Shown: piece after piece, positions 55,081 through 63,721 of the stretch | Layout of the letters: the number at the start of each line of letters is the position of its first letter | How positions within the stretch are numbered: position 1 is the stretch's first letter | Source: Porphyrobacter sp. TH134 | GTDB taxonomy: Bacteria > Pseudomonadota > Alphaproteobacteria > Sphingomonadales > Sphingomonadaceae | Reading direction: 5' to 3' | NCBI RefSeq assembly: GCF_002855495.1 | Contig: NZ_PKRO01000001.1 | Span: 1-64,000 of the forward strand | DNA length: 64,000 bases | The notes under the pieces: model-generated | What the model was told of the DNA's origin: nothing | Database searches by the model: none | Seen by the model: only the letters and a program-made list of their open reading frames with translations | Made by a program: the position numbers and the translations under genes

Positions 55081-56553
55081 GTGTTCGACCGAAGGAAGTT
55101 CGTGGGATCGGCAGGAATTGGTCTTGCCGGTCTGATGACGGGCTGCGCCCCGCGTGCGGTTGTGTCCCCCAGCCCCGGCCCGATCGCCGTAGATGGCTGG
55201 ACCGTCCTCAATGACCGCCCTGCGCTTGATGCCGAGGTCAGCCCGCTGATCGACGACATCCAGCGCCGTGCCTTTCGCTACTTCTGGGAAGTCACCGACG
55301 AGAAAACGGGCATGGCGCCCGACCGGTGGCCCACCCCGTCCTTCGTTTCGATTGCGGCCATCGGCTTTGCACTCACCGCCTATCCTATCGGGGTGGTTCA
55401 CGGCTGGGTGACCCGCGCCGAAGCGGCCCAGCGCACGCTGACGACGCTGGAGTTCCTGACCAACGCCCCGATGGGCGACGCGCCGCGCGGCGTCTCCGGG
55501 TATCGCGGGTTCTTCTATCACTTCCTTGGTTCGACGCGCGGCTATCGCTTCTCGCTGTCGGAATTGTCGACCATCGACACCGCCCTGCTGATCGCCGGCG
55601 TCCTGTTTGCGCAAAGCTGGTTCGATGATCCCGCCGACCCGGTCGAAGCCCGCATCCGCGAGCTTGCCGAACAGCTCTACCGCGCAGTCGAATGGACCTG
55701 GATCATGCCGCGCGCGCCGCTGGTGTCGATGGGCTGGCACCCGGAAAGCGGGTTCATCCGGTCGGACTGGGACATCTATAACGAGGGCATGATCCTCTAC
55801 GTGCTTGGCCTGGGCTCGCCCACCCACCCGCTGCCCGACGGCACGTGGGACCGCTGGGCCGAACGCTTCGAGGCAAGTTGGGGGACGCGCTGGGGCGAAG
55901 AGCATCTGCACTTTGCCCCGATGTTCGGACACCAGTACAGCCATGTGTGGATCGACTTCCGCGGTATCCGCGACCGCTACATGGCGGGCAAGGGCATCGA
56001 CTACTTCGAAAACAGCCGCCGCGCCGCCTATTGCCAGCGCAATTACGCGATCGAGAACCCCGGCGGCTGGGCAGGCTATGGCGCGGATTGCTGGGGGCTG
56101 ACCGCGTGCGACGGGCCGGGCGACTTTGCCATGACCACCGCCGGGCAGAAGCGAGAATTCTTCAGCTACTCCGCGCGCGGGCCGGGCGAGCGTGACGACG
56201 GCACCCTCGCCCCCACCGCCCTGCTCGGCTCGCTGCCCTTCGCGCCCGAAATCATCGAGCCGACGGTGCAGGCGATGTACTTCCGCTATGGCGCGCAGGT
56301 TTACGACAAGTACGGCTTCCTCGACGCGTTCAATCCCACCATCACCCGCCGCCCGCCCGAACCCTTCAAGCATGGCGAATTGCGGCTCGGTACCGGCTGG
56401 GTCGACAAGGATTATCTGGGCATTGACCAAGGCCCGATCGTGGCGATGATCGAGAACCACCGCAGCGGGCTGGTGTGGGATACGATGAAGAAGAACCCGC
56501 ATATCCGCCGCGGGCTTGAACGCGCGGGCTTCACCGGGGGCTGGCTATCCTGA
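55081..56553 (+). CDS. Glycoamylase-like (GH144-type) Tat lipoprotein
   Basis: The 490-aa protein starts with GTG and MFDRRKFVGSAGIGLAGLMTGCAP: an RR motif and a lipobox TGC (Cys22), so it is a probable Tat-exported lipoprotein. The mature domain is an (alpha/alpha)6 glycoamylase-like fold: RAFRYFWEVTDEKTGMAPDRW, GVSGYRGFFYHFL, SELSTIDTALLIAGVLF, MGWHPESGFIRSDWDIYNEGMILYVLGLG. This family includes GH144 endo-beta-1,2-glucanases and related enzymes. Substrate is inferred only. It overlaps the next ORF by 1 bp. Confidence 0.85.
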   Translation: MFDRRKFVGSAGIGLAGLMTGCAPRAVVSPSPGPIAVDGWTVLNDRPALDAEVSPLIDDIQRRAFRYFWEVTDEKTGMAPDRWPTPSFVSIAAIGFALTAYPIGVVHGWVTRAEAAQRTLTTLEFLTNAPMGDAPRGVSGYRGFFYHFLGSTRGYRFSLSELSTIDTALLIAGVLFAQSWFDDPADPVEARIRELAEQLYRAVEWTWIMPRAPLVSMGWHPESGFIRSDWDIYNEGMILYVLGLGSPTHPLPDGTWDRWAERFEASWGTRWGEEHLHFAPMFGHQYSHVWIDFRGIRDRYMAGKGIDYFENSRRAAYCQRNYAIENPGGWAGYGADCWGLTACDGPGDFAMTTAGQKREFFSYSARGPGERDDGTLAPTALLGSLPFAPEIIEPTVQAMYFRYGAQVYDKYGFLDAFNPTITRRPPEPFKHGELRLGTGWVDKDYLGIDQGPIVAMIENHRSGLVWDTMKKNPHIRRGLERAGFTGGWLS

Positions 56554-59500
56554 TGCTGCACGCGCTGGTCTTGGCGATGCTCGCACAGGGCGCCTCCGTG
56601 ATCGAAGGGTTCGATGATGCCGGCGCATGGCGCGCGGCAGCGTCGGATGGGGTTGAGGCCAGCGTCTCTGCGGTGCCCGGCGATCAGGGCCAAGCGCTGC
56701 GGCTCGATTATGACTTCGGCACGGGCGCAGGCTATGCCTTTGCCTCGCGTGACCTGCCGCTCGACTGGCCGGAGAACTATGTCCTGCGCGTCAAGGTCCG
56801 CGGTGCGGGCGGCATCAACGACCTGCAATTGAAGTTCACCGATGCCACAGGCGAAAACGTCTGGTGGCATCAGCGCGTCAACTTCGCACCCGGAGACGGT
56901 TGGCAGGAACTGCGCATCCGCCCGCGCGATATGAGCTTTGCCTGGGGGCCGACCAAGGACAAGCGCCTGCGCCAGACCGGGCGCATGGAAATCGTGGTGG
57001 TTCGTGGGCGCGATGGCGGCGCCGGGTTTGTCGAGATCGATACGCTGACGCTCGAACCCTTGCCGCCCGTTGCCCCGCTTCCCGCGCCAACGCTCAGCGT
57101 GCCCGCCGCGATGGACGGCAAGGCCGATACCGCCTGGCAGGCGACCGCTGGCGATGCGCTGGTCATGGATTTCGGTGGCCTCAGGTCATTGTCGGCCCTC
57201 ACGCTGGACTGGCAGCCTGGCCGGGGCGCCCCTGCCTACAGCATCGAGGGTTCGGACGACCGCGAGACGTGGCAAACGCTCCGCCAAGTCACCGATGGCG
57301 ATGGCGGACGCGATCCGATTGCGCTGATCGGCGCCGAATTTCGCTATTTGCGCATCGCCATGCCCGATAGCGCGCCGCCGGCTGCGCTTGCCGAAGTGAC
57401 GCTGCACGATGCGGACTGGGCGCCGACGCTCAACGATTTTATTGCCCGGCAGGCCGAAGCTGCCCCGCTCGGCCGGTTCCCGCGCGGCTTTACGCAGCAG
57501 CCCTATTGGACGCTGGTCGGCACCGATGGCGGGACGGTAACGGGCCTGCTGGGCGAGGATGGCGCGGTCGAGCCTGCACGCGGCAGCTACACGGTCGAAC
57601 CTTTCCTGAGCGTCGATGGCAACCCCTTCGATTGGGCGAATGTCACCACCAGCCAAAGTCTGCTGGACGGCCACCTGCCGATCGCGACGACCCGCTGGAG
57701 CGGGCCGGATTGGGCGCTGGAGACCACCGCCTTCTCCGAGACCGGCGCCGATCCCCGGCTGCTCGCCCGCTGGCGCATCACCAACACCGGCACCGTCGCC
57801 CGCGAATTCCGGCTGACGCTGGCGGTGCGACCCTTTCAGGTCAACCCGCCCGCGCAGTTTCTGGCCCAGCGCGGCGGGGTCAGCCCGATCGCGGCGATCG
57901 CTTGGGACGGCGGGACGCTGCGCATCACCCAGCCCGGCCCGGTAGCCGACGATGCGCCTGTCGTCCGCGTTTTGAAACCGCTCGTCAGGCCCGACACGGT
58001 TGGCATGGCCGGGTTCGATCATGGCGCGCTGCTTTCGCCCGAGCGCCTTGCGCCAAGGCAGCAGACCGCCGACCCAGCGCAGTTCGCGCAGGCAGGGCTG
58101 ACATGGACCGTGACGCTGGCGCCGGGACAAAGCTTCGATGCGCCGGTTGCCTTTGCCGAGACCGGCCCGCCCGATTTCGATGCCGCGATGGCCGAAGCCG
58201 CTGCTTACTGGCGCGCGCGGCTGGGCGGCGTTGCGCTGACGGTTCCGCCCGCCAAACAGGCCGTCGCCGATACGCTCAAGACTGCGCTCGCCCATGTTCT
58301 CATCAGCCGGGAAGGTCCCGCGCTCAAACCCGGCACCCGCTCCTACAACCGCGCCTGGATCCGCGACGGGGCGATGATGTCCGACACGCTGCTGCGGCTC
58401 GGCGTGAACCAGCCGGCGATCGATTTTGCCGATTGGTACGGCGAATACCTGTTCGACAGCGGCAAGGTGCCGTGTTGCGTCGATTTTCGCGGGGCCGATC
58501 CGGTGCCGGAAAACGATTCGCACGGCCAGTACATCCATCTGCTCGCGCAGCTGCATCGCTACACCGGCGACACGGACCATCTTGCGCGCAACTGGGACAA
58601 GCTGGACGCCGCGCGCCGTTACATGGAAAGCCTGCGCCAGTCCGAGCGGACCGCGGCCAACCAAGTGCCGGGGCGCACGATGCTCTATGGGCTGCTGCCC
58701 CCGTCAATCAGTCACGAGGGCTATTCGGAAAAGGCGCAATACAGCCTGTGGGACGATTTCTGGGGTCTCGCGGGCTACGAGGCTGCCGGTTACGCCGCAC
58801 GCATCCTCGGCAAGCCTGAGGCCAAGGTCATCGCAGCGCAAGGCGAAGAATTCGCCGCAGACATCCTGACCGCGATCGACGCCGCGGCCGCGCACTGGAA
58901 CATCGACCATATCCCCGGTGCGACAAGCCTGGGGGACTTCGACGCGACATCGACCACAATGGCGCTCGAAATCACGGGGCTGCAACCCCGGCTGAAGCCT
59001 ACGCTGCTGGCCAACACCTTCGACCGGCAATGGCGACGCGTCATGGGCCGCCCGGGCGACAGCACCTGGAAAGACTACACGCCCTACGAGCTGCGAAACG
59101 TGTCGGCGCTGGTGCGCCTTGGAGAACGAGGCCGGGCGAATGAACTGCTCGATTTCTACATGAAGGACCGGCGTCCGCAGGCATGGAACGCCTGGGCGGA
59201 AGTCGTCGGGCGCGACCCGCGCGAGATCAGGTTCATTGGCGACCTGCCCCATGCCTGGGTGGCTAGCGACTTCATCCGCGCCGCGCTCGACCTGTTCGCC
59301 TACGAGGACAAGGCGAGCAGCAGCGTGGTGCTGGGCGCGGGATTGACCGAGGAATGGCTGGCCGGTGACGGTGTCACGATCAAGGGACTGAAAACCCCCT
59401 TCGGGACTGTGGATCTTGCGATCAACGGTACGCCCGATCGGCTGGAAGCAACCGTCTCGGGCTCCGCCCACCCGCCCGGGGGATTTCTCATCGCCTGGCC

Positions 59501-59615
59501 GTTTGCAGACCAGCCGAAGCGGGTGTTCGTCAATGGCCGCGCGGTGCGGCTGAAGGATGGGGTGCTGGCCTTTTCCGGCGGCGATGAAGCCGTAACCATT
59601 GTCATGGACCGCTGA
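56553..59615 (+). CDS. 1020-aa putative glycoside hydrolase with CBM and discoidin modules
   Basis: The protein has a short signal-like N-terminus (MLHALVLAMLAQGASV), a CBM11/CIA30-type beta-sandwich (FDDAGAWRAAASDGV through GFVEIDTLTLEPL, about 20-165), an F5/8-type-C-like module (DGKADTAWQATAGDALVMDF...YSIEGSDDRETWQTLRQV, about 185-285), a middle domain (about 300-560) and an (alpha/alpha)6 catalytic domain (about 580-950) with SYNRAWIRDGAMMSDTLLRLG, SHGQYIHLLAQLHRYTGD and WKDYTPYELRNVSALV. WxRDGA occurs in GH15/GH63-like inverting enzymes, but I cannot place it in a family. It directly follows the GH144-like gene. Confidence 0.7.
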   Translation: MLHALVLAMLAQGASVIEGFDDAGAWRAAASDGVEASVSAVPGDQGQALRLDYDFGTGAGYAFASRDLPLDWPENYVLRVKVRGAGGINDLQLKFTDATGENVWWHQRVNFAPGDGWQELRIRPRDMSFAWGPTKDKRLRQTGRMEIVVVRGRDGGAGFVEIDTLTLEPLPPVAPLPAPTLSVPAAMDGKADTAWQATAGDALVMDFGGLRSLSALTLDWQPGRGAPAYSIEGSDDRETWQTLRQVTDGDGGRDPIALIGAEFRYLRIAMPDSAPPAALAEVTLHDADWAPTLNDFIARQAEAAPLGRFPRGFTQQPYWTLVGTDGGTVTGLLGEDGAVEPARGSYTVEPFLSVDGNPFDWANVTTSQSLLDGHLPIATTRWSGPDWALETTAFSETGADPRLLARWRITNTGTVAREFRLTLAVRPFQVNPPAQFLAQRGGVSPIAAIAWDGGTLRITQPGPVADDAPVVRVLKPLVRPDTVGMAGFDHGALLSPERLAPRQQTADPAQFAQAGLTWTVTLAPGQSFDAPVAFAETGPPDFDAAMAEAAAYWRARLGGVALTVPPAKQAVADTLKTALAHVLISREGPALKPGTRSYNRAWIRDGAMMSDTLLRLGVNQPAIDFADWYGEYLFDSGKVPCCVDFRGADPVPENDSHGQYIHLLAQLHRYTGDTDHLARNWDKLDAARRYMESLRQSERTAANQVPGRTMLYGLLPPSISHEGYSEKAQYSLWDDFWGLAGYEAAGYAARILGKPEAKVIAAQGEEFAADILTAIDAAAAHWNIDHIPGATSLGDFDATSTTMALEITGLQPRLKPTLLANTFDRQWRRVMGRPGDSTWKDYTPYELRNVSALVRLGERGRANELLDFYMKDRRPQAWNAWAEVVGRDPREIRFIGDLPHAWVASDFIRAALDLFAYEDKASSSVVLGAGLTEEWLAGDGVTIKGLKTPFGTVDLAINGTPDRLEATVSGSAHPPGGFLIAWPFADQPKRVFVNGRAVRLKDGVLAFSGGDEAVTIVMDR

Positions 59616-59720
59616 CCGGCAAGCAGCGCGGATGAACAACGCGCCGCCGGAAATGGCGCAACGTGCTCATCGCAGCATCAGCAATTGGCATTGATGGCAA
59701 TCATTCTCTAATACCGCGCC
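59616..59720 (+). promoter_or_regulatory. Promoter of the FAD oxidoreductase gene, possibly leaderless
   Basis: TTGGCA (59685-59690), a 16-bp spacer and TCTAAT (59707-59712) resemble -35/-10 boxes. The ATG follows 8 nt after the -10 box, so the transcript may start at or next to the ATG, and no Shine-Dalgarno is present. Confidence 0.5.
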
Positions 59721-61379
59721 ATGCTACGCATTACCGAACTGACATTGCCGCTCCATCATGCGGATGAGGCCCTGCCTGCGGCCATCTGCAAACGACTGCG
59801 GATCACCCCGCGCGATCTCATTCGCTATGTCGTCGCACGCCGCGGCCATGATGCGCGCGACAAGACGAACATCCAGCTCGTCTATTCGGTCGATGTGAAT
59901 GTGAAGAACGAAGCGGCGGTGCTCCAGCGCTTCCGCAAGGATCGCAAGATCCTGCCCAGCCCTGACCCGCGCTACCATCTGGTCGCCAAGGCACCCGAAG
60001 GCGGCACGTCAAAGCGCCCCGTCGTCATCGGGGCCGGGCCATGCGGGCTGTTTGCCGGGCTGATCCTCGCGCAGATGGGGTTCCGCCCGATCATCCTCGA
60101 CCGCGGCAAAGTGGTGCGCGAACGGACCAAGGACACCTGGGGCCTGTGGCGACAAGGGGTGCTCAACCCGGAATCAAACGCCCAATTCGGCGAAGGCGGC
60201 GCGGGCACATTTTCGGATGGCAAGCTCTACAGCCGGATCAAGGATCCCAACAATCGCGACCGCAAGGTGCTGACCGAGTTCGTGAAAGCAGGAGCCCCTG
60301 CTGAAATCCTGACCGAGGCCCATCCCCATATCGGAACCTTCCGGCTGGTGACGATGGTCGAGAGCATGCGCCAGAGTATCGAAGAACTCGGCGGCGAATA
60401 CCGTTTTTCAAATCGGGTCGATGGCCTTGATATCACCACCAATGCCCAAGGTGAGCGCCGCGTTCGCGGGGTCCACCTGAGCACGGGCGAGTATCTGGAA
60501 GCGGACCATATCGTGCTGGCGATCGGCCATAGCGCGCGCGACACCTTTGCCATGCTCCACGCCGCCGGCGTGTATGTGGAGGCCAAGCCGTTTTCGATCG
60601 GGGTCAGGATCGAACACCCGCAATCGTGGATCGACAGGTCGCGGTTCGGCATCGACGCGGGCAACAAAATCCTTGGCGCAGCCGAATATCACATCTCGCA
60701 CCACTGCAAGAATGATCGGACGGTCTACAGTTTCTGCATGTGCCCGGGCGGCACTGTCGTCGCCGCGACATCGGAAGAGGGCCGCGTCGCCACCAATGGC
60801 ATGAGCCAGTATTCGCGGAACGAGCGCAACGCCAACTCCGGGCTGGTCGTGGCGATTGATCCGGCCCGCGATTTTCCCGGCGATCCGCTCGCCGGGATCG
60901 CGCTGCAACGCCACTGGGAGAGCCGTGCCTACATCGCTGGCGGATCAAGCTACAAGGCACCAGCCCAACGGCTGGGCGATTTTCTGGCCGGGCGCCCGTC
61001 GGAAGCGCTCGGGTCGGTCACACCCTCTTACAAGCCCGGCGTGCACATGACCGACCTGGCGCAATGCCTGCCCGATTATGCCGTGACCGCGATGCGCGAG
61101 GCCCTGCCGGTTTTTGGTCGCCAGATCCCGGGCTATGATCACCCCGACGTGCTGATGACCGGCGTGGAAACGCGAACCTCGTCTCCGGTCCGCTTTACCC
61201 GCGGCAAGGATTTTCAAAGCCTGAATACCGCCGGACTGTTCCCAGCGGGCGAAGGCGCGGGTTACGCGGGGGGCATTCTGTCGGCTGCCGTGGACGGGAT
61301 CAAGATTGCCGAAGCCGTCGCTCTCAGCCTTGGCGCTGGCGAGGCGGTGGGTTCGCGCAGCGATGCGCTCGCGATATAG
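59721..61379 (+). CDS. FAD-dependent oxidoreductase
   Basis: The 552-aa protein has an N-terminal about 85-aa domain (RITELTLPLHHADEALPAAICKRL...IQLVYSVDVNVKNEAA) followed by a Rossmann FAD site VVIGAGPCGLFAGLILAQMGF and DRGKVVRERTKDTWGLWRQG, with SSPVRFTRGKDFQSLNTAGLFPAGEGAGYAGGILSAAVDGIKIAE at the C-terminus, a second FAD-binding motif. This layout is known from a widespread family of uncharacterised FAD dehydrogenases. Substrate unknown. Confidence 0.88.
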   Translation: MLRITELTLPLHHADEALPAAICKRLRITPRDLIRYVVARRGHDARDKTNIQLVYSVDVNVKNEAAVLQRFRKDRKILPSPDPRYHLVAKAPEGGTSKRPVVIGAGPCGLFAGLILAQMGFRPIILDRGKVVRERTKDTWGLWRQGVLNPESNAQFGEGGAGTFSDGKLYSRIKDPNNRDRKVLTEFVKAGAPAEILTEAHPHIGTFRLVTMVESMRQSIEELGGEYRFSNRVDGLDITTNAQGERRVRGVHLSTGEYLEADHIVLAIGHSARDTFAMLHAAGVYVEAKPFSIGVRIEHPQSWIDRSRFGIDAGNKILGAAEYHISHHCKNDRTVYSFCMCPGGTVVAATSEEGRVATNGMSQYSRNERNANSGLVVAIDPARDFPGDPLAGIALQRHWESRAYIAGGSSYKAPAQRLGDFLAGRPSEALGSVTPSYKPGVHMTDLAQCLPDYAVTAMREALPVFGRQIPGYDHPDVLMTGVETRTSSPVRFTRGKDFQSLNTAGLFPAGEGAGYAGGILSAAVDGIKIAEAVALSLGAGEAVGSRSDALAI

Positions 61380-61479
61380 CGGGTGCGCCGCTGGGTGCCG
61401 CCACTGCCCAAAGCGGTGCGCCGGTGGTTGAAAGCAAACGCAATTGACTATTGCACACCCGCCTGCGACCGCGCCTGTC

Positions 61480-62352
61480 ATGACCCAGTTGCGCATCGCT
61501 CTCGAATGGTTCCTCAACCCCGATCACCTGCCACTGCTGGCTGCGCGTGAACATTTGCAAGCCAAGGGCTGGACCATCGATCTGGTGGTGCCGGACGATC
61601 ACTATGATGGCTTTGCCGCCTTGGCTGATGGCGCGGTTGATCTGGTGGTCAATGAACCGCTGCACCTGGTGGAGCAAAGAGACCTGCCCCTGACATCGCA
61701 TGGCTGCTTTTTTGCCACCGATGGCGGGGTGCTGATGCACCGGGCGGCGTTGCAACGACTGATCGGCGGCGCGCCTGTTCGTATTGCTTCTCCGGTTTCC
61801 AATCCCACCACCGATGGCCTGTGCATCGATATCTTGCGCGGATGGATGGCCGGACACGGCGCAGCGCTGGACAGCGATCAGGTGGTGATCGAGGCCGCCG
61901 GTTTCAGCCATGTCGATAATCTCGCCGATGGCTTTGATGGGGCGTGGCTCGCCTTCGCCAATGTCGAAGGCGTGTCGGCGCAGGTGCGCGGGATGGATAC
62001 GCAAATGCTTACCACGGCTGAGGCCGGCATCCCCAACTTCTCCGCGCTGGAACTGATCGGCGCGCGCGGCGCGTCAGCGCAGGTACGCGGCGCCATCGCT
62101 GCGCTGGTGGCGACACTGGACGCAGTCACACCCAGCCTGTGCGCTGACCCGGCGGCGGCCCGCGCGCTATGGTACCGCGCCAGCGGCACCGCCCCCGATG
62201 CCGAAGCGGACGCCATTGTCGATGCCTCCCTGCCCCGCTTCCTTGCACCGGTGCGGCGCAGCGCGGATATGTGGCGGCCGATGTGGCGTTACCTGCATGG
62301 CCGGGGCGGCGATGTTGTGGACGAGACGGGTTTTGAAGCCATGTTTGCATGA
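61480..62352 (+). CDS. THI5/NMT1-like binding protein without signal peptide
   Basis: The 290-aa protein (start MTQLRIALEWFLNPDHLPLLAA) has the NMT1/THI5-type periplasmic-binding fold (RIALEWFLNPDHLP; DLVVNEPLHLVEQRD; ALRARAxx-like blocks). It has no signal peptide or lipobox, so it acts in the cytoplasm or is a moonlighting fold; in pyrimidine or thiamine-related genes such folds exist but no evidence supports that here. It overlaps the methyltransferase gene by 4 bp (ATGA). Confidence 0.75.
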   Translation: MTQLRIALEWFLNPDHLPLLAAREHLQAKGWTIDLVVPDDHYDGFAALADGAVDLVVNEPLHLVEQRDLPLTSHGCFFATDGGVLMHRAALQRLIGGAPVRIASPVSNPTTDGLCIDILRGWMAGHGAALDSDQVVIEAAGFSHVDNLADGFDGAWLAFANVEGVSAQVRGMDTQMLTTAEAGIPNFSALELIGARGASAQVRGAIAALVATLDAVTPSLCADPAAARALWYRASGTAPDAEADAIVDASLPRFLAPVRRSADMWRPMWRYLHGRGGDVVDETGFEAMFA

Positions 62353-62984
62353 CGGCAGAACCGTTCCCCGACTTTCCTCCTGAAGCCTTTGCCAAGCAGG
62401 ACAACGGGGATGACCTGACATTCTATGCGCCGCCGCGGCTGGTCACGCATATTGATGAAGCCGCCGGCGCCGCCTTGGAGAGCTTTTACCGCCGGATGCT
62501 GCCGCAAGGCGGCCGCTTGCTGGATCTGATGTCGAGCTGGGTCAGCCATCTGCCCGCGGACCACGCCTACGCCGAAGTGATCGGTCATGGCATGAACGCA
62601 GCCGAACTGGACGCCAACCCTCGCCTGACCCGCTCCTTCGTGCAGAACCTCAACCACGACCCGCAGCTCCCGCTGGAGGCCCGGATGTTTGATGCGGCGA
62701 TGGCCTGTGTCGGGGTGCAATATCTCCAGCAACCGCTCGCCGTGTTTGGCGAAGTGCGCCGCGTGCTGGTGCCGGGCGCGCCGTTCATCGTCAGCTTTTC
62801 CAATCGCTGTTTTCCCAGCAAGGCGGTGGCCATCTGGCGCGCGCTGGACAGAGGCGGGCACACCGCTTTGGTAAAACTCTATCTGGAACGCGCCGGCTTT
62901 ACAGACGTTTGCGCATATTCATTGATGGATGGCACGGTAAGCGATCCGCTGGTGGCGGTCGTTGGCCATGCTCCGCCGCTGTAA
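62349..62984 (+). CDS. Class I SAM-dependent methyltransferase
   Basis: The 211-aa protein has a methyltransferase-like core (LPQGGRLLDLMSSWVSHLP as motif I, FDAAMACVGVQYLQQPLAVFGEVRRVLVPGAPFIVSFSNRCFPSKAVAIW as motifs near post-I/III). Motif I lacks the usual GxGxG, so it is divergent, as in a known sphingomonad family. It overlaps the upstream gene by 4 bp; a joint role with it is likely. Confidence 0.8.
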   Translation: MTAEPFPDFPPEAFAKQDNGDDLTFYAPPRLVTHIDEAAGAALESFYRRMLPQGGRLLDLMSSWVSHLPADHAYAEVIGHGMNAAELDANPRLTRSFVQNLNHDPQLPLEARMFDAAMACVGVQYLQQPLAVFGEVRRVLVPGAPFIVSFSNRCFPSKAVAIWRALDRGGHTALVKLYLERAGFTDVCAYSLMDGTVSDPLVAVVGHAPPL

Positions 62985-63014
62985 TCCTGCGCCGGCCACC
63001 TTTTCGGAACCCCG

Positions 63015-63227
63015 ATGCCAAAGCACAAGCTGGACGATGCGACCCTTGGCGAGATCATCGAAATGGCCTTGAGCGATTCCGCCAGCTTCGCAAGCATCAA
63101 GGCCGTGCACGGCCTCGGCGCGGGCGAGGTGCAAGCCGTGATGCGCCAAGCGCTGAAGCCGGGCAGTTACCGGGCATGGCGCAGACGCGTGCGGGCGTTT
63201 TCAGATCGGCGGGAAAGCTACAAGTAA
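63015..63227 (+). CDS. DUF2805/TIGR03643-type small protein
   Basis: The 70-aa protein begins MPKHKLDDATLGEIIEMALSDSASFASIKAVHGLGAGEVQAVMRQALKPGSYRAWRRRVR: a helical, HTH-like conserved small-protein family, ending RESYK. Function is unknown. It is 30 bp after the methyltransferase gene on the same strand. Confidence 0.85.
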   Translation: MPKHKLDDATLGEIIEMALSDSASFASIKAVHGLGAGEVQAVMRQALKPGSYRAWRRRVRAFSDRRESYK

Positions 63228-63287
63228 GCTAGCAGAACAGGATCGGCCGCGCGCAATCCGTGTTGGGACACGCTTGCTCCTGCCCCA

Positions 63288-63683
63288 TTAAGTGGCGGCG
63301 CACCGCAGCGCGGCCAGATCCTCAGCCCCCAGCGTCAAGCGGACCCCAAGCGAGCCTGTGCCCGCCAATACCGGTGATTTCGTGAGGCATATCTCAGCGG
63401 CCGTAATCTCGCGGTAGGCAGAGCAAGCCTGCGCAATCAGCGTCATCAGATATTCCTGCGTCTCGAACTTGCGAGAACGGGCGATCGCTGCAATCGCGGC
63501 AATCAGCGGATCATAATCGAACACGTGAGCCATATCGTCGGACGCGACCTGAACAAGGTCGGGCGAAATCGTCAGATCCAAGTCAAGGATATGGGCATCG
63601 GGCACGACATCATCCGGCCCATATGTGCCAATCGACGTCGGAAGATGAAGCGCCCGCAATTCGATCCGGGCTTGGCGAGGCAT
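63288..63683 (-). CDS. folB: Dihydroneopterin aldolase-like FolB domain protein
   Basis: FolB splits dihydroneopterin in folate synthesis. The 131-aa protein (start at MPRQARIELRALHLP, ATG 63683; an ATG two codons upstream is possible) has LPTSIGTYGPDDVVPDAHILDLDLTISPDLVQVASDDMAHVFDYDPLIAAIAAIAR and ETQEYLMTLIAQACSAYREITAAEICLTKSP, the FolB-fold pattern. The usual catalytic Glu position appears as Asp/Pro (GPDDVVP), so activity is uncertain. Confidence 0.8.
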   Translation of the reverse strand: MPRQARIELRALHLPTSIGTYGPDDVVPDAHILDLDLTISPDLVQVASDDMAHVFDYDPLIAAIAAIARSRKFETQEYLMTLIAQACSAYREITAAEICLTKSPVLAGTGSLGVRLTLGAEDLAALRCAAT

Positions 63684-63721
63684 AAGCATGACTTTCAGGC
63701 GGAGGGATTGGCAGTCTTTGC

